Shown: piece by piece, positions 51,671 to 59,338 of the stretch
Layout: every line of letters begins with the position of its first letter
Position numbering within the stretch: position 1 is the stretch's first letter
From: Pseudomonadota bacterium
GTDB lineage: Bacteria > Pseudomonadota > Alphaproteobacteria > Rhizobiales > Tepidamorphaceae
Assembly: GCA_023458595.1 (NCBI GenBank)
Contig: JAEWYT010000078.1
Span: forward strand, 1 to 64,000
Reading direction: 5' to 3'
DNA length: 64,000 bases
Position numbers and translations under genes: made by a program
The notes under the pieces: generated by a model
Databases searched by the model: none
What the model saw: only the letters and a program-made list of their open reading frames with translations
Told to the model about the DNA's origin: nothing

Positions 51671-53233
51671 ATGAGTGAGGTCGCGACACGGAGAAGCCGC
51701 CGCGCCGGCGGACGCGAAGCCCGGATCGCCTTGCGCGCGGCGCCGCTCGCCGAGGACATCAGGCCGATCCGCCCCGGCATGGAGGGCGGCGCCTACAGGC
51801 CGCTTACCGAGGCGGGCGTCAGGCGCATCCACGAGGCGGCATTGACCGTGCTCGAGGAGATCGGCCTCGCCGACGCGCCGCAATCCGGCGTCGCCATCAT
51901 GACGGCGGCCGGCGCGACCCTCGGCGATGAAGGACGCCTGCGCTTCTCCCGCGCGCTGGTCGAGGACATGCTGGCGCTCGCCTGCAAGGACCTGACGCTC
52001 TTCGCCCGCGATGCCGCCCGCGACCTGCGCCCGGGCGGCACGCGCGTCCACTACGGCACGGCCGGCGCGGCGGTGCATCTGGTCGACGTGAGGACCGGCG
52101 AATACCGCGAGTCGCAGCTCTTCGATCTCTACGAGGCCGCCCGCATCGTCGATCACCTCGACAACGTCCACTACTTTCAGCGCACCCTCGTGCCGCGCGA
52201 CGTGCCCGATCCGACCGACATGGATCTGAACACGCTCTACGCCTGCCTTGCCGGCACCTCGAAGCACGTCGGCACCTCGTTCACCTCCGTCGCCCGCGCC
52301 GGGATGGGCCTCGAGATGCTGCACATGGTGGCGGGCTCCGAGGACGCCTGGCGGGCTCGGCCGTTCGTCTCGAACTCCAACTGCTTCGTCGTGCCGCCGC
52401 TGAAGTTCGCGACCGAATCCTGCGAGGTGATGGAGGCACTGGTCCGCGGCGGCATGCCGATCCTGCTCCTGTCGGCCGGACAGGCCGGTGCGACGGCGCC
52501 CGCGGCACTCGCCGGCGCGGTGACGCAGGCCGTCGCCGAATGCCTCGCCGGCGTCGTCTACGTCAACGCCATGGCGCCCGGCCATCCGGCGATTTTCGGC
52601 ACCTGGCCCTTCGTCTCCGACCTCAGGACCGGCGCCATGTCCGGCGGCTCCGGCGAGCAGGCGCTGCTGACGGCGGCCTGCGCGCAGATGGGCCAGTTCT
52701 ACGGGCTTCCGACCGGCTCGGCCGCCGGCATGGCCGATGCCAAGCTGCCCGACGCCCAGGCCGGCTGGGAGAAGGGCATCTCCAACGTCATGGCCGGGCT
52801 CGCGGGGCTGAACCTCGTCTACGAGAGCGTCGGCATGCACGGCTCGCTGCTCGGCTTCTGCCCGGAGAGCCTGATCATCGACAACGACCTGATCGGCCAG
52901 GCGCTGCGCTGCGTGCGCGGTATAGAGGTGACCGAGGACTCCGTCTCGATCGAGGCGATGCGCACGGTCTGCCTGGAGGGGCCCGGCCACTACCTCGGCT
53001 CCGAGCAGACGCTGACGCTGATGCAGCGCGAATACGTCTACCCGGCCGTCGGCGACCGCACGAGCCCGAAGGAATGGGCCGAGCTCGGCCGCCCGGACCT
53101 GATCGAGAAGGCGACAGAGGCGCGCCGGCGCATCATGGCCGGCCCGCACGCCGACCACATCCCGCCGGAAGCCGACAAGGCGATCCGCGGGCGCTTCAAC
53201 ATCCTGCTGCCGAAGGCGGCGATGACCGCCTGA
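51671..53233 (+). CDS. Trimethylamine methyltransferase (MttB) family protein, non-pyrrolysine
   Basis: This 520-residue MttB-superfamily protein reads through without an internal TAG codon, so it belongs to the non-pyrrolysine branch, in which MtgB demethylates glycine betaine to a corrinoid. Family-like segments include DLRPGGTRVHYGTAGAAVHL, HVGTSFTSVARAG and GTWPFVSDLRTGAMSGGSGE. It is the last gene of the operon after the DMGDH-like pair. No corrinoid protein or corrinoid-activating gene is in the window. It ends 6 bp from the convergent glutamine synthetase-like gene. Confidence 0.88.
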   Translation: MSEVATRRSRRAGGREARIALRAAPLAEDIRPIRPGMEGGAYRPLTEAGVRRIHEAALTVLEEIGLADAPQSGVAIMTAAGATLGDEGRLRFSRALVEDMLALACKDLTLFARDAARDLRPGGTRVHYGTAGAAVHLVDVRTGEYRESQLFDLYEAARIVDHLDNVHYFQRTLVPRDVPDPTDMDLNTLYACLAGTSKHVGTSFTSVARAGMGLEMLHMVAGSEDAWRARPFVSNSNCFVVPPLKFATESCEVMEALVRGGMPILLLSAGQAGATAPAALAGAVTQAVAECLAGVVYVNAMAPGHPAIFGTWPFVSDLRTGAMSGGSGEQALLTAACAQMGQFYGLPTGSAAGMADAKLPDAQAGWEKGISNVMAGLAGLNLVYESVGMHGSLLGFCPESLIIDNDLIGQALRCVRGIEVTEDSVSIEAMRTVCLEGPGHYLGSEQTLTLMQREYVYPAVGDRTSPKEWAELGRPDLIEKATEARRRIMAGPHADHIPPEADKAIRGRFNILLPKAAMTA

Positions 53234-53239
53234 CCCGTC

Positions 53240-54628
53240 TCACACCGTGTGCAGGTAGAGGTCGTAGTCGACGTCGGGGATGGTGCGGGCGACGCGGGCG
53301 TATTCGGCGGCCTTCACGGCGGTGAAGGTGCGGTGCATGTCCGCCCCCAGCGCGTCCTTCAGGAAGGCGGACGCTTGCGCCGCGCGGATCGCCTCGCCCC
53401 AGTCGCGGGCGATCGCCAGATCATCGCCGTCGTTGTAGGCGTTGCCCTCGCGCGCCGGGCCCGGATCGATCCTGTTGGCGAGGCCGTGGCGGATGCCGGC
53501 GAGCACCGTCGTGGCGACGAGATAGGGATTGGCGTCGACGCCCGAGGGGCGGTGCTCGATACGCCGCGCCTTCTTCTCGCCCGCCGGGATGCGCAGCGCC
53601 ACCGAGCGGTTGTTGAAGCCCCACGAGGGCGACACCGGCGCGTAGCTCTGCGACGAGAAGCGCCGCCATGAATTGGCGTGCGGCGCGAAGACGAGCATGG
53701 ATTCCGCCATGGTCTCGCGCAGGCCGCCGAGCGCGTTGAGGATCGTCGGCGTCCACTGCCCTTCCGTCTCCTCGACGAAGACGTTGCGGCCACCGTCGTC
53801 CATCAGGCTCACGTGGAAATGCATGCCGGAGCCCGCGTACTGCTCGACCGGTTTCGCCATGAAGCAGGCGGTCACCCCGTGCGCACGGGCCTGGGCGCGC
53901 ACGATGCGCTTGAATCGCATCAGGTCGTCAGCGGCCTGAAGCACGTCGGTGCGGTAGTGCAGCGTCAGCTCGTACTGGCCGGGCGCGTATTCCGAGATCA
54001 GGGTCTCCGCCTCGATGCCGGCCTTTTCGGCACCGGCGTAGATGTCCGAGAACAGCGGCAGCATCCCGTGCAGGTGGTCGACCGAATAGACCTCGGTCCT
54101 GCGGCTCTGCCGGCCGTCGAGCACGTCGGCCGCGGGCTGCACCTTGCCGTCCGGCCCGCGCTCGTTGGCGAGCAGGAAGAACTCGAGCTCGAAGGCGCCG
54201 GCGGCATGCAGGCCCTCGTCGGCGAGCGCCTCCACCTGCCGGCACAGCGCATGGCGCGGGTCCGACGTCATCCGGCGCCCGTCGAGCTCGTAGAGTGACA
54301 GGAACACCTCGGCCCGCGCCGGGCTGGTATTGTGCAGCACCTTCAGCGTGCCGGGGATAGGCCATGCGCGCAGGTCGCCGTCGCCCTGGTCCCAGATCAG
54401 GCCGGTCTCGTGCACGTCCTCGCCGCAGATGTCGAGGCCGAGGATCGAGATCGGCATGTGACGGCCGTGGCTGTAGAGGCTCTGAAGCTCGTGGCGGCGG
54501 ATGATCTTGCCGCGCCCGATGCCGTTCGAATCGTGCAGCAGGATGTCGATCGCCTCGATCTCGGGATGCGCGGCGAGGAAGGCTTCGGCTTCGGCCGGAC
54601 TGGAGCCGGAAGGACTGTCGGTCGTCAT
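53240..54628 (-). CDS. Glutamine synthetase family ligase (PuuA/GlnA3-like)
   Basis: This 462-residue GS-fold enzyme has AFELEFFLL (metal glutamates), EYAPGQYELTLHY, GSGMHFHVSL, and IEHRPSGVDANPYLVAT (ATP/substrate arginine region). It is shorter and more divergent than assimilatory GS and lacks an adenylylation-loop tyrosine that I can recognise. Members of this branch gamma-glutamylate amines such as putrescine or methylamine. It follows the GSAM-like gene by 4 nt. Given the methylated-amine genes next door, gamma-glutamylation of a methylated or primary amine is a fair guess. Confidence 0.85.
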   Translation of the reverse strand: MTTDSPSGSSPAEAEAFLAAHPEIEAIDILLHDSNGIGRGKIIRRHELQSLYSHGRHMPISILGLDICGEDVHETGLIWDQGDGDLRAWPIPGTLKVLHNTSPARAEVFLSLYELDGRRMTSDPRHALCRQVEALADEGLHAAGAFELEFFLLANERGPDGKVQPAADVLDGRQSRRTEVYSVDHLHGMLPLFSDIYAGAEKAGIEAETLISEYAPGQYELTLHYRTDVLQAADDLMRFKRIVRAQARAHGVTACFMAKPVEQYAGSGMHFHVSLMDDGGRNVFVEETEGQWTPTILNALGGLRETMAESMLVFAPHANSWRRFSSQSYAPVSPSWGFNNRSVALRIPAGEKKARRIEHRPSGVDANPYLVATTVLAGIRHGLANRIDPGPAREGNAYNDGDDLAIARDWGEAIRAAQASAFLKDALGADMHRTFTAVKAAEYARVARTIPDVDYDLYLHTV

Positions 54629-54632
54629 GGGG

Positions 54633-55997
54633 TCACCCGAGAAGTTCGCCGAGCACCGCGTCGAAGGCGGCGATCAGGCCGTCGATCTGCTCGGTCTTCG
54701 TCACCGGCGAGATCAGCATCATATTGTGGAAGGGCGCGATCAGGCAGCCCCGGTTGAGCAGGCCGGCATGCATCGCGGCCTCGAGCGCATGGTGATGGGC
54801 GAGCGCGGCCTCTGAGCCGTTCTTCAGCGGCTTCGGATGGCAGATGAACTCGACGCGCGCGCCGACGCGCACGACATGCCAGGGCGCGCCGTGCGCCTTG
54901 ATCGCGCGCGAAAGTCCGCGGGCGAGCCGTCCGGCGCCGCGCTCCATCCGCCTGTAGTTCTTTTCCGTCATCACCTCCGACAGCGTCGCCCGCAGGCAGG
55001 CGAACTGCATCGGGTTCGCCGACAGCGTCGTGCCCATGCCGGAATGGCCGGAAGCGCGGCCGGCGTTCACCTCGTGATAGCGCTCGGCGACGACCTCGCT
55101 CATGCCCCAGACCGCGGTCGGCATGCCGCCGGCGACGCATTTTCCCACCACGAGCATGTCGGGCCTCAGCCCGTGCACCCGCGTATAGCCGCCGAGCCCG
55201 GAGGAGATCGTATGCGTCTCGTCGACGATGAGCAGCGCGCCGTATCTGGTCGCGAGTTCGCGCAGGCCTTCGTGGAAGCCCTTTTTCGGCAGCACCATGC
55301 AGGAATTGGTCATCACCGGCTCGGTGAGGATCGCGGCGATGTCGCCTGCGGCAAGCGCCGCCTCGACGCCGGCGAGATCGTTGAACTCGGCGCAGGCGGC
55401 CGTCAGCGACAGGTCGGCGGCCTGTCCGAGCAGGCCCGGACGGGTGATCGTCCGCCCATCCTTCAGCGTCACGAACGTTTCGTCGACCGTTCCGTGGTAG
55501 CAGCCGTTGAAGACGAGCACCTTGCTTCGTCCCGTCACCGCGCGGGCGACGCGCAGGGCGAAGCGGTTGGCGTCCGTCGCGGTGGTAGCGATCTGCCAGC
55601 GCATCGGGCCGAACACCTCGGTCAGGAGGGCGCCGACGGCGAGCGCGTCCTCGGTCGGCAGCATGTAGGTCAGGCCCCTGCCCGCCTGCGCCCGGATCGC
55701 CCGGGCGACCGGTGCCGGCGAATGGCCGAACATCGATCCGGTGTCGCCGAGGCAGAAGTCATCGAGGACGTTGCCGTCGATGTCGGCGAGCGTCGCGCCC
55801 TTCGCCTCGGCGACGAGGACCGGAAACGGCTGCGGCCAGTCCTTCATCCAGTGCATCGGCACGCCTTCGAGGAAGGCGGCCCCGCCCGCTTCGAGCGCGG
55901 CACGGGTCTTCGGCCGGGCTTCGGCGAATGCCCTGTCCTCGCGCGCCTTGAAGCCGGCGATGCGGTCGGCGGGAACTCCGGCGATCAGGTCGGTCAT
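54633..55997 (-). CDS. Class III aminotransferase, glutamate-1-semialdehyde aminomutase-like
   Basis: This 454-residue PLP enzyme has FCLGDTGSMFGHSPAPVARAI, FNGCYHGTVDETFV, LIVDETHTISSGLGGYT (the aspartate that contacts PLP) and VGKCVAGGMPTAVWG with the Schiff-base lysine. It resembles GSAM but is not linked to haem genes and is paired with a GS-like ligase. It more likely transaminates an omega-amino compound. The pair is transcribed convergently with the MttB operon. Confidence 0.87.
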   Translation of the reverse strand: MTDLIAGVPADRIAGFKAREDRAFAEARPKTRAALEAGGAAFLEGVPMHWMKDWPQPFPVLVAEAKGATLADIDGNVLDDFCLGDTGSMFGHSPAPVARAIRAQAGRGLTYMLPTEDALAVGALLTEVFGPMRWQIATTATDANRFALRVARAVTGRSKVLVFNGCYHGTVDETFVTLKDGRTITRPGLLGQAADLSLTAACAEFNDLAGVEAALAAGDIAAILTEPVMTNSCMVLPKKGFHEGLRELATRYGALLIVDETHTISSGLGGYTRVHGLRPDMLVVGKCVAGGMPTAVWGMSEVVAERYHEVNAGRASGHSGMGTTLSANPMQFACLRATLSEVMTEKNYRRMERGAGRLARGLSRAIKAHGAPWHVVRVGARVEFICHPKPLKNGSEAALAHHHALEAAMHAGLLNRGCLIAPFHNMMLISPVTKTEQIDGLIAAFDAVLGELLG

Positions 55998-56206
55998 GGT
56001 CGTCTCGGACGGGTGCGGAACGCGCGAGGCGGGGCTGTCGGCGGCCGAGACGGAGTACCCGTCGCTGCCGGCGTCAGCGGGTTATCGTGCGCCCGCGCGG
56101 GTCCAGGCAAGCGGAAAATACATGGCCTCCCGACGGTTGCTCGTCCGTACCGGGCAGACCTCCGACATCCGTTTCCGCGCTGCTGCGGCGATCACTGCCG
56201 GCCACA

Positions 56207-57166
56207 TCAGTTGCGCTTCAGCCACAGGGACCGCGGCTGGGCATCCGGCTCCGAGGCCAGGATGGGACAGACTTCCGCCAGACGATCGCGATGGTCGTTG
56301 GCGAGATGGTTGAGCGCGGCGACGACGCTGAATTCCCGGTTGAATGCCAGGAAGGCCTCGACCAGGTACTGCTCGGTCCAGAGCTTCTGGTCGCGCACGA
56401 CCCACTCGTCGGGATAGTCGCGCGGGGTGAAGATGTCATGGACGTGGATCAGCACGCCGCTCTTCAGCCGACCGAGCACCTCCAGGACCTCGAACAGAAC
56501 GTCGCCCTGCGGCCTGATGACATGCGAGGAATCGACGAACAGGATGTCGTTCTCCCGGAGCTCGTCGAAGAGATCGAACGAACAGAGCTCGACACGCTTG
56601 CGGACGATCTCGGCCCCGGTCTTTTCGAGCCAGGGCTGCTCATAGGGCTCGATGCAGACGTGCCGGCAGCTCGCGTCCGGGTCCTCGGCCTCGTTCTTCT
56701 CGATCGCCAGCCGCGCCATCAGGGTCGAATGTCCGCTGCCGATCTCGACGATGCGGCGCGGCTTGGCGTGGCGGATGATGGAGTAGAGGACTTCGGAATC
56801 GCCCGCTTCGAACGAGCCGTTACGGTAGCAGAACCGCGGCGTCGCGGATTTCTTGACCGGTCCGAGCGGGAACCGGGCGAGCTCTTCGGCGTATCTGAGG
56901 TTCTCCAGGAGGGCCAGCTGACCTCCGAGATTGAGGTCGAGCCCCGGCAGGTCCCTCTCCTGCGACAACGGCCGGCGCAGGTCCTCGGGAAACGCGACCG
57001 GCTCGTAGTAGTGCTCCCGCAACGGAAACACGCCGGCGACCCGCAGCAGCTTCCGGGTCAGCGGCACGTGCGCCCAGCCCTTCCGGGCCCGCCGCAGCAG
57101 TGCCCCCGCCGGAAAGGCGAAGACAGCCAGCAGAATGTCGACCGCCTTCCGGCGCAGCCGCTTCAT
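56207..57166 (-). CDS. Class I SAM-dependent methyltransferase-like protein
   Basis: This 319-residue protein has a hydrophobic or amphipathic N-terminus (RRKAVDILLAVFAFPAGALL). The Rossmann-type methyltransferase motif I is IVEIGSGHSTLMARL, with downstream acidic motifs DILFVDSSHVIRPQGD and HVHDIFTPRDYPDEW. It looks like the Methyltransf_24 / cephalosporin-hydroxylase-like group, often involved in polysaccharide or lipid modification. The 209-bp upstream region towards 55998 holds no gene. The target is unknown. Confidence 0.8.
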   Translation of the reverse strand: MKRLRRKAVDILLAVFAFPAGALLRRARKGWAHVPLTRKLLRVAGVFPLREHYYEPVAFPEDLRRPLSQERDLPGLDLNLGGQLALLENLRYAEELARFPLGPVKKSATPRFCYRNGSFEAGDSEVLYSIIRHAKPRRIVEIGSGHSTLMARLAIEKNEAEDPDASCRHVCIEPYEQPWLEKTGAEIVRKRVELCSFDLFDELRENDILFVDSSHVIRPQGDVLFEVLEVLGRLKSGVLIHVHDIFTPRDYPDEWVVRDQKLWTEQYLVEAFLAFNREFSVVAALNHLANDHRDRLAEVCPILASEPDAQPRSLWLKRN

Positions 57167-57207
57167 GATTGAATGGCTCCATGTCCCGGAACGGCGGCGC
57201 GCCGAAC

Positions 57208-57236
57208 GGGCAGGCGTCCGGCGACGGCGCCTGCCC
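57208..57236. other. Hairpin between methyltransferase and DUF488 genes
   Basis: Perfect 9-bp arms (GGGCAGGCG and CGCCTGCCC) flank an 11-nt loop in the 100-bp gap after the DUF488 stop codon. It may terminate or stabilise the DUF488 transcript, although no U-tract is present on the minus strand. Confidence 0.5.
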
Positions 57237-57266
57237 TCGCTTATTAGGCCAACGGGTACGCCTCAC

Positions 57267-57632
57267 TCAATCGCCATTTCGCTTCTGCAGGTCCTCGAGC
57301 AGTTCCTTGAGGACGACGGCCTGATTGCGGTCGGCGTCCCTTGCGGAGAACAGCAGCGTCACGTGTCGGGCGTTCGCGCCGCCCAGATGCCGGAGCTCTT
57401 CGTGCCGATCCCGCAGCTCCTCGCGGTATCGCCGGCGAAATTCCTCCCACCGCGCCGGGTCGTGATCGAACCACTTTCGGAGGCTCGCCGAGGGCGCGAT
57501 GTCCTTCGCCCATCGGTCGATATGCGCTTTCGCCTTGGACACCCCGCGAGGCCAAAGGCGGTCGACGAGCACCCGCACGCCGTCCGAGGGATCGGGCTCC
57601 TCGTAGATCCGCTTTATGCGGTACTCCGTCAT
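57267..57632 (-). CDS. DUF488 family protein
   Basis: This 121-residue protein is of the YeaO-like DUF488 group. The segments IKRIYEEPDPSDGVRVLVDR, LWPRGVSKAKAHIDRWAKD and FDHDPARWEEFRRRYREEL are conserved. The biochemical role of the family is not established. It lies upstream of the methyltransferase on the same strand and divergent from the truncated haemoglobin gene; the 228-bp gap between them holds the haemoglobin control region. Confidence 0.9.
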   Translation of the reverse strand: MTEYRIKRIYEEPDPSDGVRVLVDRLWPRGVSKAKAHIDRWAKDIAPSASLRKWFDHDPARWEEFRRRYREELRDRHEELRHLGGANARHVTLLFSARDADRNQAVVLKELLEDLQKRNGD

Positions 57633-57832
57633 TTCGATACCTCCGCCCCGCCGGCCCGGATCACCGCACAGACGCGTCGGGCCGGGGCCGCCGCCTCAAG
57701 TGTCCCGAAGAACGGCTCCCGGGAGACCGCGAGCCGGATCGGCGCGCACAATCCATGGTCGGTGAACGATGTCGGCGGCATGTTCCTACCGGATTTCACG
57801 GATGGCGATGTCGACTATGCCATGCTAAATAA

Positions 57833-57845
57833 GTATTATAAATAC
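57833..57845. promoter_or_regulatory. AT-rich inverted repeat upstream of the truncated haemoglobin gene
   Basis: GTATT-3 nt-AATAC lies in an AT-rich stretch (57820-57860) that ends directly at the AGGTG ribosome-binding site. The symmetry and composition resemble NsrR-type (Rrf2) operators controlling nitric oxide detoxification genes. The regulator is inferred; no Rrf2 gene is visible in the window. Confidence 0.4.
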
Positions 57846-57860
57846 CTATTAGGTGAAAAC

Positions 57861-58340
57861 ATGACGCATGCTGAGCGGCGCGCCGCGATCACCGCGGAAA
57901 TCCGGGAGCGAACCGGCATCGACGAGGCGCTGATCGCCCGTCTGGTCGATACGTTCTACGACAAGGTCCGCGAAGACGAGTTGCTCGGGCCGGTGTTCGA
58001 GGCGCGGATCGTCGACTGGCCGATTCACCTGGAGCGGATGCGGGCGTTCTGGTCTTCGGTCGCCCTGATGACCGGCCGCTATCACGGCCAGCCGATGGAA
58101 GCGCATCTGCGGCTACCGGTCGATGCCCGGCATTTCGACCGGTGGCTCGGCCTCTTCGAGGAAACGGCTTCGGAGACCTGTACGCCTGCCGCCGCCGCCC
58201 ATTTCGTCGAGCGTGCCCGGCGGATCGCCGAGAGCCTCGAACTCGGCGTCGCCGGACACAACGGCGTGCTGGTCATGAGGGGGCAACGGCTTGCCCGGCC
58301 CGACTCCGAGGTATCCTTGCCGCAGGCCGCCAACCGTTGA
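57861..58340 (+). CDS. Group III truncated haemoglobin
   Basis: This 159-residue 2-on-2 globin has the group III core: IARLVDTFYDKVREDELLGP, FEARIVDWPIHLERMRAFWSS and the proximal-histidine region KYHGQP-like, here GRYHGQPMEAHLRLPVDARHF. Group III globins bind O2 and NO and are often linked to microaerobic or nitrosative stress. The start at 57861 (MTHAERRAA) has AGGTG upstream; longer readings run through non-coding sequence. It is followed by two co-oriented genes. Confidence 0.88.
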   Translation: MTHAERRAAITAEIRERTGIDEALIARLVDTFYDKVREDELLGPVFEARIVDWPIHLERMRAFWSSVALMTGRYHGQPMEAHLRLPVDARHFDRWLGLFEETASETCTPAAAAHFVERARRIAESLELGVAGHNGVLVMRGQRLARPDSEVSLPQAANR

Positions 58341-58352
58341 GGAAACGACAGG

Positions 58353-59039
58353 ATGAACGAAGAAGATCCCCCGTCGACCTACGCGTCGCCCCCGTGCTTC
58401 ATGCATGAATCGGGCGACGGCGGTGCAGTGCCCCCGCGCGAAGCGGGCGTCGGGCTGCGCACCGACGTGAGCCGCTGGCGAAAGGCCGAGCGGGAGCGCC
58501 TCATAGCCGACAGGCTGGCGATTCCGAACGACGTCAGGACGGCGCACGCGGAGCGCATCGCGGCCGCGCTCGCGGCGTCGATCGGCAGCGTGTCCGGGTT
58601 GACTATCAGCACGTACTGGCCGTTCAGGGGCGAACCGGATCTGCGCCCCTTCATGGAGCGGATGACGGCTCTCGGCGCCTGCGGTGCCTTGCCGGTGGTG
58701 GTCGAGCGCGGCGCTCCGCTGGTCTTTCGCGCGTGGCGTTCGGGCGACCGGCTGGAGCGGGGCATATGGAACATCCCCGTGCCCGCCGACGGAGCCGAGG
58801 TGCAGCCCGACGTCGTCATAGCACCGGTCGTAGGCTTCGATCCGCTCTGCTACCGGCTCGGCTACGGCGGCGGCTATTTCGACCGCACCCTGGCGGCCCT
58901 GGCGCGCAAGCCGCGCATATTCGGCGTCGGCTACGAGCACGCGTCGATCGCCACGATCCATCCGCAGCCTCACGACATTCCGATGGGCGCCGTGGTGACC
59001 GAAAAGACCGTGTACCGCCGCGTCGGAGAAGCGCCATGA
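58353..59039 (+). CDS. 5-formyltetrahydrofolate cyclo-ligase family protein
   Basis: This 228-residue protein has the FCL core: ISTYWPFRGEPDLRPFMERM, VVIAPVVGFDPLCYRLGYGGGYFDRTL (shown in part as the nucleotide/folate loop) and GVGYEHASIATIHPQPHD. An extra ~45-residue N-terminus includes ASPPCFMHESGDG, seen in a subgroup of proteobacterial relatives. The predicted reaction is ATP-dependent conversion of 5-formyl-THF to 5,10-methenyl-THF, or a related folate reaction. It overlaps the next gene by ATGA. Confidence 0.82.
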   Translation: MNEEDPPSTYASPPCFMHESGDGGAVPPREAGVGLRTDVSRWRKAERERLIADRLAIPNDVRTAHAERIAAALAASIGSVSGLTISTYWPFRGEPDLRPFMERMTALGACGALPVVVERGAPLVFRAWRSGDRLERGIWNIPVPADGAEVQPDVVIAPVVGFDPLCYRLGYGGGYFDRTLAALARKPRIFGVGYEHASIATIHPQPHDIPMGAVVTEKTVYRRVGEAP

Positions 59040-59338
59040 CAACGGGCGATACGCCCCTGCCTGTCGAGCTCGGGGAGCACGAGATCACAGTCGATGCCCG
59101 CCTGATCGCCGATGGGTTCGATCTGGATCCCTCGGCGGTGCTGACCGGCATGCGCGACGGTACCATCACGAGCCTTTGCGAACGCGGATCGGGGGAAGAC
59201 GCCGGTCGGTTCCGGCTGACGTTCTTCTACCGAAGCCGGCGCTGCCGGTTCGTGGTCGATCGGCACGGCCGCGTCCTCCGCAGGTCCATGCTCGATTTCG
59301 GCGATCGCCCTGTGCCGACCTCCTTGCGGACGAGGTGA
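59036..59338 (+). CDS. DUF6522-like small protein
   Basis: This 100-residue protein has VDARLIADGFDLDPSAVLTGM and GRFRLTFFYRSRRCRFVVDR. It resembles a small uncharacterised family (DUF6522) often seen with haemoglobin or respiratory genes; that assignment is from memory of the pattern. It is translationally coupled to the FCL-like gene. Its 3' two thirds are antisense to the aberrant tail of the TonB receptor ORF. Codon usage and coupling make this the more credible coding strand. Confidence 0.72.
   Translation: MTTGDTPLPVELGEHEITVDARLIADGFDLDPSAVLTGMRDGTITSLCERGSGEDAGRFRLTFFYRSRRCRFVVDRHGRVLRRSMLDFGDRPVPTSLRTR

Noticed and set aside
57135..57860. Long N-terminal extension of the truncated haemoglobin, antisense to DUF488
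   Set aside because: The globin fold starts at 57861 after AGGTG; the extension has no domain and overlaps a conserved gene on the other strand.
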